Position numbers and translations under genes: made by a program
Notes under the pieces: generated by a model
Databases searched by the model: none
Told to the model about the DNA's origin: nothing
The model's input: only the letters and a program-made list of their open reading frames with translations
DNA from: Vibrio toranzoniae
Lineage (GTDB): Bacteria > Pseudomonadota > Gammaproteobacteria > Enterobacterales > Vibrionaceae
DNA length: 64,000 nt
Assembly (NCBI RefSeq): GCF_024347655.1
Contig: NZ_AP025514.1
Span: forward strand, 620,001 to 684,000
Direction of reading: 5' to 3'
Shown: positions 31,972 through 40,156 of the stretch, in pieces
Position numbering within the stretch: position 1 is the stretch's first letter
How the letters are laid out: each line of letters begins with the position of its first letter

Positions 31972-33240
31972 GTGGCTAAAAATATTCAAGCAATTCGAGG
32001 CATGAACGACTGCCTTCCAACTCAATCACCACTGTGGCAGAAAGTAGAAAACGCAGTTAAAAACGTGGTGAGCGCATACGGTTACAACGAAGTACGTATG
32101 CCTATCGTGGAAGAAACGACCCTATTTAGCCGTGCGGTTGGTGAAGAGACTGATGTTGTTTCTAAAGAAATGTACACCTTTGATGACCGTAATGGCGATA
32201 GCCTAACGCTGCGTCCAGAAGGCACTGCTGGTTGTGTACGTTCATGTATTCAAAACAGCCTTATCAATCGTGATGAACAGCGCCTATGGTACATGGGGCC
32301 TATGTTTCGTCACGAGCGCCCTCAAAAAGGCCGTTACCGTCAATTCCACCAATGTGGTGTTGAGGTGTTTGGGCTAGACGGTCCAGATGTAGACGCAGAA
32401 CTGATTATGATGACAGCGCGTCTATGGCGTGAACTAGGCATCGATAAGCATGTTCGATTAGAGCTGAACTCAATTGGTTCTCAAGAAGATCGTGTAAGCT
32501 ACCGCACTGCGTTAGTGGCCTTCCTAGAGCAACACATTGATGTGCTAGATGAAGACTGTAAACGTCGCATGCACACCAACCCTTTACGTGTACTTGATAC
32601 TAAAAACCCTGATGTTCAAGCTATCTTAGGTGACGCACCTCGACTATCTGAATATTTAGGTGAAGAATCGAAGCAACATTTTGCTGGTTTGTGTGAACTT
32701 CTTGACGCTGTTGGTATCGAATACCAAGTTAATGAACGTCTAGTACGTGGTTTAGATTACTACAACCGTACCGTATTTGAGTGGATCACCGACAGCCTTG
32801 GTGCACAAGGTACAGTGTGTGGCGGTGGCCGTTACGATGGTCTTGTTGAGCAACTAGGCGGCAAAGCAACTAATGCGGTTGGTTTTGCAATGGGTCTAGA
32901 GCGTCTGGTTCTGATGATGGAAACACTAGAACTAACAGAAGTTCGCCGTAGCGTTGACGTATATATGGTTGCTGCTGGTGAAGGTACAATGATCGCGGGC
33001 ATGAAGTTAGCGAATCAATTACGCGACACCGTTGAAGGCGTGCGTGTAATGAACCACTTCGGTGGTGGTAACTTCAAGAAGCAATTCAAACGTGCTGACA
33101 AAGTAGGTGCTGTTGTAGCGCTTGTACTTGGTGAGAACGAAGTTGCTGACAATACAGTAGTGCTAAAAGATTTGGTTGGCGGCGAGCAAGAAACCGTGTC
33201 TCAAACGGAAGTCGCAGATAAAGTGGCTGCTCTAATCTAA
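31972..33240 (+). CDS. hisS: Histidyl-tRNA synthetase
   Basis: Class II aminoacyl-tRNA synthetase charging tRNA-His. The 422 residues begin with GTG ([16 protein letters not shown]), matching orthologues; the longer frame's ATG 24 bp upstream is unconserved. Motif 2 ([17 protein letters not shown]), the histidine-binding [15 protein letters not shown] and motif 3 ([13 protein letters not shown]) are present, followed by the anticodon-binding domain (about 325-422). It follows ispG by 70 bp. Confidence 0.97.
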   Translation: MAKNIQAIRGMNDCLPTQSPLWQKVENAVKNVVSAYGYNEVRMPIVEETTLFSRAVGEETDVVSKEMYTFDDRNGDSLTLRPEGTAGCVRSCIQNSLINRDEQRLWYMGPMFRHERPQKGRYRQFHQCGVEVFGLDGPDVDAELIMMTARLWRELGIDKHVRLELNSIGSQEDRVSYRTALVAFLEQHIDVLDEDCKRRMHTNPLRVLDTKNPDVQAILGDAPRLSEYLGEESKQHFAGLCELLDAVGIEYQVNERLVRGLDYYNRTVFEWITDSLGAQGTVCGGGRYDGLVEQLGGKATNAVGFAMGLERLVLMMETLELTEVRRSVDVYMVAAGEGTMIAGMKLANQLRDTVEGVRVMNHFGGGNFKKQFKRADKVGAVVALVLGENEVADNTVVLKDLVGGEQETVSQTEVADKVAALI

Positions 33241-33316
33241 ACCATTGAGCAAACGCTCATAATGAATACTAACGTCAGCACTATGCTGGCGTTTAAAGAA
33301 TTAAAGAGGACAGGAA

Positions 33317-33931
33317 GTGGAACTTTACGATAGCGAAGAGCAACAAGTTGAAGCCATTAAAGATTGGTGGAAAGAGAACGGTAAAGCCGTAATCTTTGGT
33401 GCAGTTATTGGTTTAGGTGGTCTATTTGGTTGGCGCTATTATCAAGATTCAGTCGTCGAAGCACGTGAAGCTGCTTCGGAAAGCTACACTTCTGTAATTT
33501 CAGCGCTTGATGCTAAAGGCGTTGCGGCTCAATCTGACATTCAAGCTTTCATCGATGCAAACAAAGACGCTGAGTACTCAGTACTTGCTGCAATGCAACT
33601 TGCAAAAGCACAAGTACAAGCGGGTGAGCTAACGGCGGCACTTGAACAACTTGAATGGGCAAAATCGGCAACGAAAGATGTGGCACTTGAGCCTCTGCTT
33701 ACTTACCGTGTTGCACGTATTAAAGCTGAGCAAGGTGAATTTGACGCAGCATTGACTGACCTTGCTGCAATGACTGATGAATCTTGGAAAGGCCGTGTTG
33801 CGGAACTGCGTGGTGATATCTCACTTCGTAAAGGCGACACTGACGCAGCATACAGTGCCTATACAGAAGCACAGCAAGCTGTTGATGCGAGCCAAACGCT
33901 TCAAATCAAACTTGACGACCTAGCTAAATAA
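33317..33931 (+). CDS. yfgM: YfgM, SecYEG-associated periplasmic TPR ancillary protein
   Basis: Single-pass membrane protein (transmembrane about 24-41, GKAVIFGAVIGLGGLFGWRYY) with a periplasmic TPR-like helical domain rich in alanine. In E. coli YfgM binds SecYEG together with PpiD and helps hand off outer-membrane proteins. It is 204 residues from a GTG start preceded by GAGGACAGGA. Location between hisS and bamB is conserved with E. coli, and the context supports a role in envelope biogenesis. Confidence 0.92.
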   Translation: MELYDSEEQQVEAIKDWWKENGKAVIFGAVIGLGGLFGWRYYQDSVVEAREAASESYTSVISALDAKGVAAQSDIQAFIDANKDAEYSVLAAMQLAKAQVQAGELTAALEQLEWAKSATKDVALEPLLTYRVARIKAEQGEFDAALTDLAAMTDESWKGRVAELRGDISLRKGDTDAAYSAYTEAQQAVDASQTLQIKLDDLAK

Positions 33932-33941
33932 GGCGCTTTGA

Positions 33942-35102
33942 ATGAAGAAGATGTTTCCAAAAGCGGCGTTATGTGCGATTGCTCTTGGCCTACTAGCTGG
34001 CTGTGCAGGTGAAGAAGACACCGTAATCATGGCGCCAGTACCAACAGTAAACAGTGAGTTCACTCCCAAACAAGAGTGGTCTACGTCGGTTGGTGATGGT
34101 GTTGGTCACTACTTTTCCAAATTAACGCCAGAGCTTGCTTACGACAAAGTGTTTGTCGCGAGCCGTGACGGTATTGTTAAAGCGCTAGACCCTGAAACGG
34201 GTAAAAAGTTGTGGGAAAACGATCTTGAAAAAGAAGTGATCGCACGCTTATCTGGTGGCCTAACAGCAGCTTACGGCAAAGTGTTCTTAGGCTCTGAAAA
34301 TGGCGAAGTGATCGCACTGGAAGAATCAACTGGTGAACAGCTGTGGCGTGTATCAGTGAATGGTGAGGTGCTTGCATCCCCAGTAACTGATAGTAACATG
34401 GTTATTGTTCATACCAGCCGTGGCATGTTGATCGCGTTAGATCAAGACAACGGTGAGCAAAAGTGGGCCATCAGTACTGAAGTTCCAAGCCTAACACTAC
34501 GTGGTGATAGTACACCAGTTGCGGTTTCTGGTGGTGTATTCTGGGGTACAGCAAATGGTCGTCTAGCAGCTGCTATCGTGGACCGTGGCCAGCTTATTTG
34601 GCAACAGCCAGTCGGCACGCCAAAAGGCGCAACGGAAATCGATCGCTTAGTCGATGTTGATGCATCTCCGGTTGTTCTTGGTGGCACCCTGTATACCGTG
34701 GGTATCAATGGTCAGTTAATCGCTATCGATCTTCGCTCTGGCAAGCCAGTTTGGAAGCGTAACTACTCGTCAGCGATAGATTTAGCGAGTGATGGCAGTC
34801 GTTTGTTTGTGGTCACAGACAAAGATCATGTGGTTGCGGTTGATGCTCGTAGTGGTACTGAACTTTGGAGCACTCCATTGTTAGAAAACCGTCTACTAAC
34901 GGCCCCTGCTATTATTAACGGTTATGTAGTTGTCGGTGATACGGAAGGTTACCTACACTGGTTAGATCGTTCATCTGGTGAGTTTGTTGCTCAACAGCTA
35001 GTCGATGATAGCGGCTTTGCGGTTGCACCCATTGAAATGCCTGAAGGCTACTTAGTGACGACTCGCAATGGCGATGTAAAGAAACTAACGATTAGCAAAT
35101 AA
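33942..35102 (+). CDS. bamB: Outer membrane assembly lipoprotein BamB
   Basis: Lipoprotein subunit of the BAM complex that inserts beta-barrel outer-membrane proteins. The 386 residues have a signal peptide with lipobox LLAGC (lipidated C21). Repeated propeller-blade motifs follow (VKALDPETGKKLWEND, VIALEESTGEQLWRVS, LIALDQDNGEQKWA, LIAIDLRSGKPVWKRN, VVAVDARSGTELWS), as expected of the eight-bladed PQQ-like propeller. It starts 10 bp after yfgM and is closed by a terminator before der. Confidence 0.96.
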   Translation: MKKMFPKAALCAIALGLLAGCAGEEDTVIMAPVPTVNSEFTPKQEWSTSVGDGVGHYFSKLTPELAYDKVFVASRDGIVKALDPETGKKLWENDLEKEVIARLSGGLTAAYGKVFLGSENGEVIALEESTGEQLWRVSVNGEVLASPVTDSNMVIVHTSRGMLIALDQDNGEQKWAISTEVPSLTLRGDSTPVAVSGGVFWGTANGRLAAAIVDRGQLIWQQPVGTPKGATEIDRLVDVDASPVVLGGTLYTVGINGQLIAIDLRSGKPVWKRNYSSAIDLASDGSRLFVVTDKDHVVAVDARSGTELWSTPLLENRLLTAPAIINGYVVVGDTEGYLHWLDRSSGEFVAQQLVDDSGFAVAPIEMPEGYLVTTRNGDVKKLTISK

Positions 35103-35123
35103 AAGCGTGATATAATTCACAAT

Positions 35124-35158
35124 CGGCTCCTGGTTGGTAACAGCTAGGAGCCGTTTTG
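35124..35158 (+). terminator. Intrinsic terminator after bamB
   Basis: CGGCTCCT (35124-35131) pairs perfectly with AGGAGCCG (35146-35153) across a 14-nt loop, followed by TTTTG. It separates bamB from der, which must therefore have its own promoter in the 158-bp gap. Confidence 0.8.
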
Positions 35159-35260
35159 TTGTTATAAATTAATAAACCATGTGGTTATAGGTAAGAGTTT
35201 AAACTTGCGAACAAGAGTTTACCTATAACTACATTTAGAGAAGAAATTGTAGAGGTTGTT

Positions 35261-36748
35261 ATGGTACCTGTTGTTGCTCTAGTAGGGCGTCCGAACGTAG
35301 GTAAATCTACGTTATTTAACCGATTGACTCGAACTCGTGATGCATTGGTTGCGGATTTTCCTGGCTTAACGCGTGACCGTAAATATGGCCATGCTCATTT
35401 TAGTGAGCATGAGTTTATTGTTATCGACACTGGTGGTATCGATGGTACTGAAGATGGTGTTGAAACTAAAATGGCTGAACAGTCGCTAGCAGCGATTGAC
35501 GAGGCTGATGTTGTCCTATTTATGGTAGATGGCCGTGCGGGCCTAACACCTTCAGATGTGGCAATTGCTAAGCACCTTCGTCAGCTAGAGAAGCCTTCAA
35601 TGCTAGTAGTTAACAAGGTTGATGGTATTGACCCTGATGCTGCAAGTGCTGACTTCTGGCAGCTAGGTGTAGAAGACATGTATCAAATCGCCGCGGCACA
35701 CGGTCGTGGTGTAACAGCGCTGATTGATCTGGCTCTTAATCCGTTCGCCGAAGCTTTAAAAGCTGAGAATGGCGAAGTTAGCGATTTAACTGAGTTTGAA
35801 GACGAAGAAGAAGAGCAAGTTGATTTCACTGAAGAAGAGGCTGAAGAAGAATTCCAGCGTCTTCAAGATCAACCGATTAAGTTAGCGATCATTGGTCGTC
35901 CTAACGTAGGCAAATCAACACTCACTAACCGTATTCTTGGTGAAGAGCGTGTGGTTGTTTACGATATGCCAGGTACAACTCGCGATTCTATTTATATCCC
36001 AATGCAGCGTGATGAGCGTGAATACGTTCTAATTGATACTGCGGGTGTTCGTCGTCGTAAAAACATCAATGAAACCGTAGAAAAGTTCTCTGTAGTAAAA
36101 ACATTGAAAGCGATTGAAGATGCTAACGTTGTATTGCTGCTTATTGATGCCCGTGAAAACATCTCTGATCAAGATCTAAGCTTGTTAGGCTTTGCGTTGA
36201 ACGCGGGTCGTTCAATCGTGATTGCAGTAAACAAATGGGATGGCCTAGATAGCGACGTTAAAGATCGCGTTAAGAAAGAGCTAGACCGTCGTTTAGGTTT
36301 CGTCGATTTTGCACGTATTCACTTTATCTCTGCACTTCACGGTACAGGTGTGGGTCACTTGTTTGAGTCTGTTCAAGAAGCTTACAAGTCAGCGACGACT
36401 CGTGTTGGTACTTCTGTTCTAACTCGTATCATGAAGATGGCAACTGATGATCACCAACCGCCTATGGTTCGTGGCCGTCGTGTTAAACTAAAATACGCGC
36501 ACGCTGGTGGCTATAACCCACCGATTATCGTTATCCACGGTAACCAAGTACGTAACTTGCCAGATTCATACAAGCGATTCCTGATGAACTACTACCGTCG
36601 TTCACTAGAGATTATGGGTACACCAATTCGCATTCAATTCCAGAACAGCGAGAACCCATTTGAAGCTAAGACTAACAAGCTAACAATCTCTCAAGAACGT
36701 AAACGTAAGCGTAAGCGTATGATGAGCATGATGAAAGGCCGTAAGTAG
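35261..36748 (+). CDS. der: Ribosome assembly GTPase Der (EngA)
   Basis: Essential GTPase with two tandem G domains acting in 50S subunit assembly. Domain 1 (about 1-165) has [18 protein letters not shown] and NKVD. An acidic linker (about 175-205, mostly E and D) leads to domain 2 (about 208-385) with [23 protein letters not shown] and NKWD. A C-terminal KH-like domain follows, ending in a basic tail ([18 protein letters not shown]). The 495 residues match gammaproteobacterial Der. Confidence 0.97.
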   Translation: MVPVVALVGRPNVGKSTLFNRLTRTRDALVADFPGLTRDRKYGHAHFSEHEFIVIDTGGIDGTEDGVETKMAEQSLAAIDEADVVLFMVDGRAGLTPSDVAIAKHLRQLEKPSMLVVNKVDGIDPDAASADFWQLGVEDMYQIAAAHGRGVTALIDLALNPFAEALKAENGEVSDLTEFEDEEEEQVDFTEEEAEEEFQRLQDQPIKLAIIGRPNVGKSTLTNRILGEERVVVYDMPGTTRDSIYIPMQRDEREYVLIDTAGVRRRKNINETVEKFSVVKTLKAIEDANVVLLLIDARENISDQDLSLLGFALNAGRSIVIAVNKWDGLDSDVKDRVKKELDRRLGFVDFARIHFISALHGTGVGHLFESVQEAYKSATTRVGTSVLTRIMKMATDDHQPPMVRGRRVKLKYAHAGGYNPPIIVIHGNQVRNLPDSYKRFLMNYYRRSLEIMGTPIRIQFQNSENPFEAKTNKLTISQERKRKRKRMMSMMKGRK

Positions 36749-36766
36749 CTCTTTCCAATAGATTTG

Positions 36767-36795
36767 ATACCCGAGCCTGTCTCGGGTATTTTTTT
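36767..36795 (+). terminator. Intrinsic terminator after der
   Basis: ATACCCGAG and CTCGGGTAT form a perfect 9-bp stem around CCTGT, followed by a run of seven T residues. Confidence 0.9.
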
Positions 36796-36880
36796 AAGCA
36801 AAATTTACGTTAATCCATAATAAGTTCCTCTTTATCGCTATGGATTAACGAACCAGACTAGATTCCAGAAGAAGAACGAT

Positions 36881-37783
36881 ATGACCACTAGCAACTTGAT
36901 CACACAAGCTGAAGTAATCACACCAACCATCACTCAATTTTGCCATCAGATTTGGCAGCTCAAGGCTAAGGTGTTGAATATTGAAAGTGATGAGAATAAA
37001 ACTTATCTGATCACTGATGTGACTCCTTTTCACCCTGTGAGTCATATTTGGCCCGATCACCCGGCAGACCAAGGCTTTGTCACTGTTGGCGACGTGCAAT
37101 ATCCAGTTGAAGATTGCCTTGTGGGAGCAATAGAACAATCTACTGGAAAACTTTTTATCGCAGCAGATATTCCTGTTAAGCGTGATGCGGAAGGCTGGGC
37201 ATTTGTGGTTGTTCATCAGTTATCGGCATCAGCTTCTATGATTAATATTCACGACGAAATCGTGTTGTCGGTTGATAAAGAGTACCAAGCCAGCCTTAGC
37301 CGAGGTCACAGCGCAGGTCACATTGCTTCCTTAGCGTTGAATAAAGTATTAGCAGAGAGTTACTGGCGCAAAGATGCCGACAGAAAAGATCCGCTCGGCA
37401 GCTATGACTTTAATAGTTACGCGCAAGTGACCAGCTTTGTGACTCAAGAGTTGTGTACCGACAAGTATCGCTTGGGTAAAACTCTGAAGAAACGCGGCTT
37501 GAACGTTGCAGACATGCTAGCAAACCTTGAGAGTATTGAAGCTGATATCAATCAGATGATTTCTGGCTGGCTTGCTGAGTCAACTCCAGTAGCAATGAGA
37601 TTGGAAGGCGAGGCATTAACAGATTCTCGTTACTGGGAATGGCAACTTGATGCAGAGACACTTGTCTCTATTCCGTGTGGCGGAACTCATATTGAGAGCA
37701 CGTCAGAACTCAAGAGGTTATCCGTTAAGTTAACGCAACTGGATGAACAGCACATTGAAATGCTGACGCATGTAATTCGATGA
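36881..37783 (+). CDS. AlaX-like alanyl-tRNA editing domain protein
   Basis: Stand-alone trans-editing protein of the AlaX/ThrRS-editing superfamily, expected to hydrolyse mischarged tRNA such as Ser-tRNA-Ala. The two zinc-binding motifs are visible: HSAGH (HxxxH) at about residue 146-150, and CGGTH (CxxxH) at about 266-270 in IPCGGTHIESTSEL. At 300 residues it is larger than minimal AlaX, with an N-terminal beta-barrel-like portion. Substrate specificity cannot be decided here. I recall the V. cholerae gene in this position as VC0764, the left neighbour of crtS. Confidence 0.8.
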   Translation: MTTSNLITQAEVITPTITQFCHQIWQLKAKVLNIESDENKTYLITDVTPFHPVSHIWPDHPADQGFVTVGDVQYPVEDCLVGAIEQSTGKLFIAADIPVKRDAEGWAFVVVHQLSASASMINIHDEIVLSVDKEYQASLSRGHSAGHIASLALNKVLAESYWRKDADRKDPLGSYDFNSYAQVTSFVTQELCTDKYRLGKTLKKRGLNVADMLANLESIEADINQMISGWLAESTPVAMRLEGEALTDSRYWEWQLDAETLVSIPCGGTHIESTSELKRLSVKLTQLDEQHIEMLTHVIR

Positions 37784-38071
37784 TTCAGATTACAGATCGA
37801 AATCACTTATGCTGTTTGTTTTGTTTTATTGTGTTTATTTTAATATAAATGACTATATAAAATTGAAATGCAGCACATGTAACTTATGCTTTCGGTGTGT
37901 GGTGATATAAATATTCTTTTTAGGGTAGATCGCTGATCAAAACAGATAAAGCAAAAGATCAACCTATGATCTTCGGTTTTGTGTCGTACTCATTTAGTCT
38001 GCTGATAGCAACTAATACGATCTTGCACAACAACGATCTGCGCCAAAATATATAATTGAAAGCACTAACGA
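37784..38071. other. GATC-rich gene-free region, candidate crtS (chromosome 2 replication-triggering site)
   Basis: This AT-rich spacer lies between the AlaX-like gene and the yfgJ-type gene. It has seven GATC sites, six of them within 111 bp (starts at 37928, 37935, 37957, 37968, 38019 and 38035) where about 0.4 would be expected by chance. In V. cholerae the crtS site, bound by RctB and used to trigger chromosome 2 replication, lies between VC0764 and VC0765 on chromosome 1 as I remember it, and the flanking genes here appear to be their orthologues. The most likely core is about 37920-38045. The identification rests on synteny and GATC content, not on an alignment to crtS. Confidence 0.65.
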
Positions 38072-38149
38072 ATGACGCAACAATCTGTCTTAGAAGCTTA
38101 TCGAGAGTTAAAGAGCTTGTTTCGAAAGCTACATAAGTTTCATCGGTAG
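38072..38149 (+). CDS. Possible 25-residue basic peptide ORF
   Basis: An ATG-initiated frame encodes a 25-residue, helix-compatible basic peptide (starts MTQQSVLEAY, ends KLHKFHR). It has no good Shine-Dalgarno and sits between candidate crtS and the yfgJ-like gene. It could be chance; it is listed because its composition is protein-like and the spacer is otherwise empty. Confidence 0.15.
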   Translation: MTQQSVLEAYRELKSLFRKLHKFHR

Positions 38150-38185
38150 TAGATTATAAAAATAGTAGTGAATTAGGAAGTGCTA

Positions 38186-38413
38186 ATGAGTGAAAATATC
38201 TGCCCTAAGTGCCAGTCAGAGCTAGGCTGGGATGGTAAGTACCACTGTGAAAGTTGTCAGGCTCACTTTACTAAAGTGGGGCTTTGCCCAGAGTGCAGCA
38301 GCCAACTTGAGAAGCTTCAAGCTTGTGGGGCTGCGAGCTATTTCTGTAATGGCGATTGCAACGAGCTTAAATCGAAGTCGAGAGTAAAGTTCGAGTTTCA
38401 AGCTGCGGATTAG
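38186..38413 (+). CDS. YfgJ-like small zinc-ribbon protein
   Basis: The 75-residue protein has four CxxC-type cysteine pairs or equivalents (CPKC, CESC, CPEC, then ACG, YFC and GDC), implying binding of zinc by two ribbon modules. E. coli YfgJ, which also lies beside der, has the same layout (CPxC, CxSC, CPxC, KACGAVDYFC). Function is unknown. The ATG at 38186 has AGGAAG 5 bp upstream; an in-frame ATG-type start two codons earlier is rejected. A terminator follows, and the urea gene block begins after it. Confidence 0.85.
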   Translation: MSENICPKCQSELGWDGKYHCESCQAHFTKVGLCPECSSQLEKLQACGAASYFCNGDCNELKSKSRVKFEFQAAD

Positions 38414-38460
38414 CTTGAAAGCGAGAAGGTTAAGTATCGTAATCCATAATATTTAATTGA

Positions 38461-38490
38461 GGCCTAATACTTATGTATTGGGCCTTTTTT
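38461..38490 (+). terminator. Intrinsic terminator after the yfgJ-like gene
   Basis: GGCCTAATAC and GTATTGGGCC form a 10-bp stem with one G-U pair around TTAT, directly followed by six T residues. Confidence 0.9.
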
Positions 38491-38538
38491 GTATCCATTG
38501 TACGGTTATGTTTCATCTTGGTTCATTCTTATCGTCGC

Positions 38539-38589
38539 TGCACCAGTATGAAACATAGTTACATGATTGCTATGCACGCTATTGGTGTG
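38539..38589 (+). promoter_or_regulatory. Two NtrC-like binding sites upstream of urtA
   Basis: Two 17-bp elements resemble the NtrC consensus TGCAC-N7-GTGCA (dyad TGCACCA...TGGTGCA). Site 1 at 38539-38555 begins TGCACCA, with TG in the right place in the other half. Site 2 at 38573-38589 reads TGCAC, 6 bp, GGTGTG. Their centres are 34 bp apart, close to three helical turns, and they lie about 60-110 bp upstream of the sigma-54-like promoter, as expected of an enhancer. Confidence 0.6.
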
Positions 38590-38648
38590 AATGAATTTTT
38601 AGTTTCATTAATACAATGACTTATAAACTTATCGGTTAATTTTTAAGT

Positions 38649-38665
38649 TTGGCACTCTTCTTGTA
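38649..38665 (+). promoter_or_regulatory. Sigma-54-like promoter of the urt-ure genes
   Basis: TTGGCAC followed by 5 bp and TTGTA matches the -24/-12 promoter pattern (TGGCAC-N5-TTGCW) except that the usual GC at -12 is GT. It is 45-61 bp upstream of the urtA ATG. With the paired NtrC-like sites it predicts induction of urea uptake and hydrolysis under nitrogen limitation. The -12 deviation is the main weakness. Confidence 0.6.
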
Positions 38666-38709
38666 ACTCTGTAATTGAATAACAAAAATACAATTATGGA
38701 GTTACAATC

Positions 38710-39996
38710 ATGAACAAGGTGTTCAATTTATCGCTAGCTGCACTGTGTACAACACTTTCATTTTCTTCTGCATCAGTACTTGCGGCTGACGAGACCATCA
38801 AGGTCGGTGTTCTACACTCACTCTCTGGCACTATGGCGATCAGTGAGACCACGCTAAAAGATACCGTGCTAATGCTTATTGAAGAGCAGAACAAAAAAGG
38901 CGGTTTGCTTGGCAAGAAGCTAGAGCCTGTAGTCGTTGACCCCGCGTCAAACTGGCCGCTATTTGCTGAAAAAGCGCGTGAGCTTATCGAAAAAGAGAAA
39001 GTCGATGTGGTTTTCGGTGGTTGGACATCGGTATCGCGTAAATCTATGTTGCCAGTATTTGAAGAGCTCAACAGCATCCTTTTCTACCCAGTTCAGTATG
39101 AAGGTGAAGAGTCTTCGAAAAATGTTTTCTACACTGGCGCTGCGCCAAACCAACAGGCGATTCCAGCCGTCGATTACTTGATGGAAGAGCTTGAAGTTGA
39201 ACGTTGGGTACTAGCAGGCACCGATTACGTTTATCCACGTACCACCAATAAGATCTTAGAGGCTTACCTAAAAGATAAAGGTGTCGCAGAAGAAGACATT
39301 ATGATCAACTACACGCCATTTGGTCACTCTGATTGGCAATCTATCGTTTCAGACATCAAAAAGTTCGGTGAAGCGGGCAAGAAAACCGCTGTGGTTTCTA
39401 CTGTGAACGGCGATGCGAACGTTCCTTTCTATAAAGAGCTTGGCGCTCAAGGCATTTCATCTGAAGACATCCCGGTAATTGCATTCTCTGTTGGTGAAGA
39501 AGAGCTGTCAGGCATGGACACTGAACCACTGGTTGGTCACCTAGCGGCTTGGAACTACTTCATGAGTGTTGATACCGAAGCCAATGAAGAGTTCGTTGAA
39601 ACGTGGCAGTCATTCATCAAGAGTGAAAAGCGTGTCACCAACGATCCAATGGAAGCGCACTATGTTGGCTTCAACATGTGGACGCAAGCGGTAACCAACG
39701 CGGGCACAACCGATCCTGAATCTGTACAAGATGCCTTAATTGGCGTGTCGGTTCCTAACCTTTCTGGCGGCTACTCAACCATGCTGCCAAACCACCACAT
39801 CACGAAACCCGTCCTGATCGGTGAGATCCAAGACGATGGTCAATTCGATATCGTTTGGGAAACCACTGGTCTTGTTGCGGGCGATGCTTGGTCGAGCTAC
39901 TTACCTGAATCAGCGAAGCTGTTCTCTAGTTGGTCGAAGCCATTCTCATGTGGTGCGTTTAACGTCGAAACCAAGAAGTGTTCTGGCGGTAACTAG
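38710..39996 (+). CDS. urtA: Urea ABC transporter substrate-binding protein UrtA
   Basis: Periplasmic urea-binding protein of the branched-chain-amino-acid type importer family. The 428 residues have a signal peptide (about 1-25, ending ASVLAA-D). Family segments include VGVLHSLSGTMAISETTLKD, VVFGGWTSVSRKSMLPVFEE, FYPVQYEGEESSKNVFYTG and DYVYPRTTNKILEAYL, all characteristic of UrtA rather than amino-acid binders. A pair of C-terminal cysteines (SCGAFNVETKKCSGG) resembles that in other UrtA. It is the first gene of the 13-gene urea block. Confidence 0.96.
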   Translation: MNKVFNLSLAALCTTLSFSSASVLAADETIKVGVLHSLSGTMAISETTLKDTVLMLIEEQNKKGGLLGKKLEPVVVDPASNWPLFAEKARELIEKEKVDVVFGGWTSVSRKSMLPVFEELNSILFYPVQYEGEESSKNVFYTGAAPNQQAIPAVDYLMEELEVERWVLAGTDYVYPRTTNKILEAYLKDKGVAEEDIMINYTPFGHSDWQSIVSDIKKFGEAGKKTAVVSTVNGDANVPFYKELGAQGISSEDIPVIAFSVGEEELSGMDTEPLVGHLAAWNYFMSVDTEANEEFVETWQSFIKSEKRVTNDPMEAHYVGFNMWTQAVTNAGTTDPESVQDALIGVSVPNLSGGYSTMLPNHHITKPVLIGEIQDDGQFDIVWETTGLVAGDAWSSYLPESAKLFSSWSKPFSCGAFNVETKKCSGGN

Positions 39997-40016
39997 AGCG
40001 TTAATTTAGGAATATT

Positions 40017-40074
40017 GAGCCTTCTTGTTTGGGAAGAGCGCCTCTGTTTAAGAGGTGAAGCAAGCGGAAGGCTC
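40017..40074 (+). other. Large stem-loop between urtA and urtB
   Basis: GAGCCTTC (40017-40024) pairs with GAAGGCTC (40067-40074), supported by TTG/CAA just inside and an inner hairpin CCTCT-GTTTA-AGAGG. No T-run follows. Such structures after binding-protein genes often protect the upstream mRNA or attenuate downstream expression, allowing excess UrtA over the membrane subunits. Confidence 0.5.
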
Positions 40075-40156
40075 ATCGTTTCAACTAACAATAATTCTCC
40101 ACATGTCCACTGAGCAAAAATAACAATATCTAGCTAGGTGGATTAAGGAAGCAGGG

